From positions 1 to 32,411 of the IMG/VR virus record IMGVR_UViG_3300049846_001447: 32,411 nucleotides of DNA; one strand, written 5' to 3'. Position numbers and translations under genes: made by a program. Below the pieces are notes generated by a model. The model searched no databases. It was not told where the DNA came from and saw only the letters and a list, made by a program, of their open reading frames with translations. Every line of letters starts with the position of its first letter. Positions within the stretch are counted from its first letter, which is position 1. Origin of the DNA: a virus. Shown one piece after another: positions 30,108-32,411 of the stretch.

Positions 30108-30267
30108 CAAACAACCAACTTGGGATGGGATTTACAAATCTCTTAATGTAGGTATTGTGAATGTTTATGAACTCACCGAACACTTGGATACACTCTACAC
30201 TAAAATTTCTGAACTTGAAGCACGATTGGATAAAGAGGAAGAATACCGACAGGAGCAAAATGACTAA
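30100..30267 (+). CDS. Small coiled-coil protein, 55 aa
   Basis: This frame is only 55 residues long and fills a gap that otherwise would be 150 nt. It starts at ATG 30100 in the ATGACTGA overlap with the upstream stop and ends TAA 30265-30267, overlapping the next ATG. The product begins MTDKQPTWDGIYKSLNVGIV, and its C-terminal half (TEHLDTLYTKISELEARLDK) is a likely coiled coil. Similar spacing and overlap to its neighbours support a real gene. Unknown function. Confidence 0.7.
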   Translation: MTDKQPTWDGIYKSLNVGIVNVYELTEHLDTLYTKISELEARLDKEEEYRQEQND

Positions 30268-30448
30268 ACTCACATCATTAGATTTATACATTCTCACCGA
30301 TACTGTGCTACACTCCATAAGTCACGGTGATTATTGGACTGGTTCTGCTACAAAAGAAGCACGGGATGGTGTCATCAAAAAACTTCAAATGATTATGAAT
30401 GAAATGGAAGTAGAAGTATCTGTGGGGAAAACTGATGACTTTACTTGA
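30260..30448 (+). CDS. Small helical protein, 62 aa
   Basis: I start at ATG 30260 (ATGACTAA overlap), preceded by AGGAG about 4 nt upstream; the longer frame from 30161 lies inside the previous gene. The product begins MTKLTSLDLYILTDTVLHSI and has a WTGSATKEARDGVIKKLQMI helix. The next gene overlaps by 14 nt. Unknown function. Confidence 0.7.
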   Translation: MTKLTSLDLYILTDTVLHSISHGDYWTGSATKEARDGVIKKLQMIMNEMEVEVSVGKTDDFT

Positions 30449-30794
30449 AACACTTGAATACTTTCTCACAGAAACCGCAGCAGATATGGATGGTTTGTCT
30501 TGGGAAATCCGTGAGGAAACTAACTTTGAGGACAACAACATAGACCATTTGACTGAATGTTATGATTTCAATAAAGAACTTTATGATAATCTATTGAAAC
30601 TCAAAAGTATGATTGATGAGAAAGACCCAGTAAAACAAATCCTCAACGACCCTAATGATGAACTGATTGAAAAGTTTGTGGAAAAGAAAAAAGAAGTTAA
30701 TGATAAACTGATTGAGAATGTGCTAAAATGGTCTGATAAAGTTTTAGATGGTATTGATTTGAATGAAAAACTACCCGATGAAGAAAATGACTGA
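30435..30794 (+). CDS. Acidic helical protein, 119 aa
   Basis: The start codon at 30435 lies 14 nt before the upstream stop and has a GTGGGG ribosome binding site. The product begins MTLLETLEYFLTETAADMDG and is highly acidic and helical, with a repetitive charged part (ELIEKFVEKKKEVNDKLIEN). It ends LPDEEND, the N-D again overlapping the next start. It may be a coiled coil. Unknown function. Confidence 0.72.
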   Translation: MTLLETLEYFLTETAADMDGLSWEIREETNFEDNNIDHLTECYDFNKELYDNLLKLKSMIDEKDPVKQILNDPNDELIEKFVEKKKEVNDKLIENVLKWSDKVLDGIDLNEKLPDEEND

Positions 30795-30963
30795 ACCAAC
30801 AGACACAGAAATCCTTGAATTTCTACTCAATCAATTTCAACCACACAATCTCCAAATGAATGGTGAAAGTGATTGGGTTTTTATGAATAGTGGATTTCCT
30901 ATGAACCACGCAAAAGGTAGAAGTGCCCGTGATGCTGTGATTGCTGCTATGAGGGCAAAATGA
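30787..30963 (+). CDS. Small protein, 58 aa
   Basis: I choose ATG 30787, which matches the ATGACTGA overlap pattern; the alternatives 30763 and 30778 lie further inside the upstream gene. The product begins MTEPTDTEILEFLLNQFQPH and ends SARDAVIAAMRAK, a helical basic end. The stop overlaps the next ATG by 4 nt. Unknown function. Confidence 0.68.
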   Translation: MTEPTDTEILEFLLNQFQPHNLQMNGESDWVFMNSGFPMNHAKGRSARDAVIAAMRAK

Positions 30964-31163
30964 CCAAAGTTCAATCAGCATTAGAACGAGTTATTATTGA
31001 ACTTGATAGTTGGTGTGATAATTGGACACCCGCATCTTATAATGACCCTCGCATTAGTTTGAGACAGATTGCTGACCGTGCTCGTAATGTTTTAGAGGAA
31101 GAGAAAAAAACAGAAGAATACGAATACTTCCACATTTCTTATCGTAAAGACGCACCATTCTAA
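30960..31163 (+). CDS. Small helical protein, 67 aa
   Basis: The start overlaps the previous stop by 4 nt. The product begins MTKVQSALERVIIELDSWCD, has a helical, charged middle (ISLRQIADRARNVLEEEKKT) and ends YRKDAPF. No motif is recognised. It is the last of the chain, before a strong ribosome binding site and a mini-ORF. Unknown function. Confidence 0.7.
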   Translation: MTKVQSALERVIIELDSWCDNWTPASYNDPRISLRQIADRARNVLEEEKKTEEYEYFHISYRKDAPF

Positions 31164-31164
31164 T

Positions 31165-31188
31165 AGGAGGAAAATGACTTATAAATAA
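31165..31188 (+). other. Strong ribosome binding site followed by a 4-codon mini-ORF
   Basis: AGGAGG (31165-31170) precedes ATG 31174, which reads only MTYK before TAA 31186-31188. The stop codon lies in a late-promoter box TATAAATA (31180-31187). A 21-residue frame (MSIGTAILYG...) runs from 31190 to 31255, over the terminator. It may be the residue of a disrupted gene or a leader. Confidence 0.4.
31180..31187 (+). promoter_or_regulatory. Late promoter box, TATAAATA
   Basis: This is a perfect T4-type TATAAATA inside the mini-ORF, about 97 nt before the homing endonuclease start and upstream of a terminator. Its use is uncertain. Confidence 0.4.
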
Positions 31189-31225
31189 AATGTCTATAGG
31201 AACCGCAATTCTCTACGGACAGATT

Positions 31226-31246
31226 AGGTGCTTTTGGGCACCTTTT
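31226..31246 (+). terminator. Short terminator before the endonuclease promoter
   Basis: AGGTGC (31226-31231) pairs over 6 bp with GCACCT (31238-31243), followed by TTTT. A late promoter box follows within 5 nt. Confidence 0.7.
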
Positions 31247-31250
31247 CTAT

Positions 31251-31258
31251 TATAAATA
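31251..31258 (+). promoter_or_regulatory. Late promoter box for the homing endonuclease
   Basis: TATAAATA lies 25 nt before ATG 31284, the spacing used by the structural genes. It gives the endonuclease its own late transcription inside an early-type region. Confidence 0.65.
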
Positions 31259-31283
31259 CTAATGCGGTTTCTGTAGAATAACG

Positions 31284-32069
31284 ATGACTTACCAAAGTCC
31301 AAGAATTTACATATACAAAATTACCTTTGAAGAAGTTCCATACTACTATTATGGAGTTCATAAGGAAAAATACTTCAACGAAGAATACTGGGGTTCTCCT
31401 ATAACAAACAAATGGTGCTGGGAACTTTATACTCCAAAGAAACAAATACTTCAACTTTTTGATTTTACAGATGAAGGTTGGTTGAAGGCACAAGAAATTG
31501 AAGAAAGATTGATAAAACCATTTTTTAATACAGATAAATGGTGTCTAAATGAAAGTTGTGGTGGTAAAGTATCTCTAAAAGTTTTGCGTGAAAGTGGAAA
31601 TAAATGTTATGAACTTGGTTTAGGAGTTCATTCACTAACCAAAGAGCAAAGAAGTGAAAATGGTAAAAGGAATGGTAAAATTTCTGGAAAAAAAGGAGGT
31701 AAAAAAGTATATGAACTTGGTATTGGAGTTCACGGAAGAACAAAAGAGCAGATGAGTGAAGATGGGAAACAAGGAGGAAAAAAATCATACGAACTTAAAA
31801 TAGGAATACACGGAATAACCAAAGAACAGATGGTTGAAAATGGTAGAAAGTGTGGAAATAGAACATATGAACTTGGAATTGCAATACACGGACAAAGCAA
31901 AGAAAAAATGACGGAAAATGGAAGAAAAGGTGGAAAAATAGGAGGTAAAAAAACAAGTTCTCAAAGATGGATGTGTCTTGAAACTGGATTTATCACAAAC
32001 GCAGGTGCTCTTTCAAATTATCAAAAGAAAAATGGAATAGACACCTCTAAACGAGTGAGAATAGTGTAA
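31284..32069 (+). CDS. GIY-YIG-type homing endonuclease with NUMOD3-like repeats, 261 aa
   Basis: The N-terminal domain begins with RIYIYKITFEEVPYYYYGVH, a variant of GIY-x10-YIG (YIY and YYG), followed by a likely catalytic Glu in AQEIEERLIKP and a LNESCGG segment as in Seg-like endonucleases. Residues about 110-220 contain four related repeats of roughly 26 residues, each with the pattern 'YELGIGVHG.TKEQM.ENG.K.G.K', which resemble the NUMOD3 DNA-binding motif. The C-terminus (SQRWMCLETGFITNAGALSN) is a domain I recall from phage homing endonucleases. It is basic throughout. Such enzymes nick or cut a target in relatives that lack the gene and so spread. It has its own late promoter and is flanked by terminators, as expected for a mobile, free-standing gene. 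Confidence 0.85.
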   Translation: MTYQSPRIYIYKITFEEVPYYYYGVHKEKYFNEEYWGSPITNKWCWELYTPKKQILQLFDFTDEGWLKAQEIEERLIKPFFNTDKWCLNESCGGKVSLKVLRESGNKCYELGLGVHSLTKEQRSENGKRNGKISGKKGGKKVYELGIGVHGRTKEQMSEDGKQGGKKSYELKIGIHGITKEQMVENGRKCGNRTYELGIAIHGQSKEKMTENGRKGGKIGGKKTSSQRWMCLETGFITNAGALSNYQKKNGIDTSKRVRIV

Positions 32070-32090
32070 GGACACTTCTCAAACAGGCAC

Positions 32091-32117
32091 AAGAGCACTT
32101 TACGGGTGCTCTTTTTT
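32091..32117 (+). terminator. Terminator holding the -35 of the next promoter in its loop
   Basis: AAGAGCAC (32091-32098) pairs over 8 bp with GTGCTCTT (32106-32113) around TTTACGG. A run of six T follows (32112-32117). Confidence 0.85.
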
Positions 32118-32127
32118 GTTGTATAAT
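32099..32127 (+). promoter_or_regulatory. Sigma70 promoter fused to a terminator
   Basis: TTTACG (32099-32104, in the hairpin loop), a 17-nt spacer and a perfect TATAAT (32122-32127) drive the gene at 32151. The arrangement parallels 28234-28276. Confidence 0.65.
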
Positions 32128-32150
32128 ACTTTCATACACACAGAGGACTG

Positions 32151-32393
32151 ATGACTGAACAAGAACTTATTGAACTCTGGGGTGATGGAACCCAGTTTGG
32201 AATGAATACTCTTGGTGCTGGTGTTATGACTGGTGCTCTCAATAATGCTTTCCGTGAGGTTGCTGTAAAGTTTGCTCTTGCGGTTGCTGATAAAGCATAT
32301 GGTATTGGTTATGATATTGGAGCAGGTGATGAGTATGATAGGGGATATGTTGATGGTGTGGAAAGTGTAAGGTCTGGTGTTCTTGGAGATTGA
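32151..32393 (+). CDS. Small protein with Gly/Ala-rich helices, 80 aa
   Basis: AGAGGA lies about 4-9 nt before ATG 32151, which follows a sigma70 promoter. The product begins MTEQELIELWGDGTQFGMNT and has an Ala/Gly-rich helix (ALNNAFREVAVKFALAVADK), then a YDRGYVDGVESVRSG segment. There is no clear membrane helix. Unknown function. It is the first gene of a new transcription unit that runs out of the window. Confidence 0.7.
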   Translation: MTEQELIELWGDGTQFGMNTLGAGVMTGALNNAFREVAVKFALAVADKAYGIGYDIGAGDEYDRGYVDGVESVRSGVLGD

Positions 32394-32396
32394 AAA

Positions 32397-32411
32397 ATGA
32401 CTGACGAACAA
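32397..32411 (+). CDS. Partial CDS, first five codons
   Basis: ATG 32397 begins 3 nt after the previous stop and reads MTDEQ before the window ends; GGAG lies about 9 nt upstream. It repeats the MT- start typical of this region. Nothing can be said about function. Confidence 0.5.

Noticed and set aside
28232-30799. Minus-strand frames of 66-95 residues over the small early genes
   Set aside because: They run antisense to a tightly packed chain of overlapping plus-strand genes, and their products are Ser/Phe-rich as expected from reversed acidic coding.
32100-32411. 103-residue minus-strand frame at the right edge
   Set aside because: It crosses a terminator, a sigma70 promoter and a well-supported plus-strand gene.

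Overview
The window looks like an AT-rich piece of a T4-like cyanophage genome (a myovirus of marine Synechococcus/Prochlorococcus type, family Kyanoviridae). I infer this from gene content, since no capsid, polymerase or photosynthesis marker lies in the window. The evidence is a run of very long fibre proteins built from 'GIGTTNP'-like beta repeats, two fibres with S74-type chaperone tails, a collagen-like fibre, a train of tiny overlapping genes, and T4-type late promoter boxes (ATAAATA or CTAAATA) 19-30 nt before most structural genes.

Layout. (1) Positions 1-1475: the end of one gene, a small gene, a 2OG-Fe(II) dioxygenase, and a Mom-like GNAT-fold protein that may belong to DNA hypermodification. 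A sigma70-like promoter in the end of the mom-like gene and a perfect terminator at 1500-1527 enclose no ORF. (2) Positions 1569-12419: three large fibre or virion genes of 1955, 943 and 548 aa. One lone gene on the minus strand sits among them, and a 12-bp palindrome merges its late promoter with the one of its divergent neighbour. The 943-aa fibre carries a LamG/concanavalin-like lectin domain; the 548-aa fibre ends in an S74 chaperone. (3) Positions 12442-13862: two more 2OG-Fe(II) dioxygenases behind a near-consensus sigma70 promoter. (4) Positions 13925-22364: a small conserved phage protein, a glycine-rich adhesin-like protein, two small translationally coupled proteins, an 893-aa fibre, a coiled-coil protein, and a 1083-aa collagen-like fibre with another S74 tail. 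(5) Positions 22422-25342: a coupled pair, a GH130/GH43-like beta-propeller protein and a GT25-TPR-FkbM fusion, which look like glycan-editing enzymes. (6) Positions 25365-32411: small early-type genes, mostly overlapping by 1-8 nt. They include a HExxH metallopeptidase, two short exported proteins, membrane proteins and a GIY-YIG homing endonuclease with four NUMOD3-like repeats.

How it works together (inference). The late region makes adhesive fibres that mature with intramolecular chaperones. The dioxygenases and the glycosyltransferase/methyltransferase fusion could modify fibres or the host surface. The early region is run by compact cassettes in which a terminator hairpin runs directly into a promoter. 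Several open reading frames extend upstream into promoters, so I give shorter starts for 14 or so genes based on ribosome binding sites, promoters and overlap patterns.
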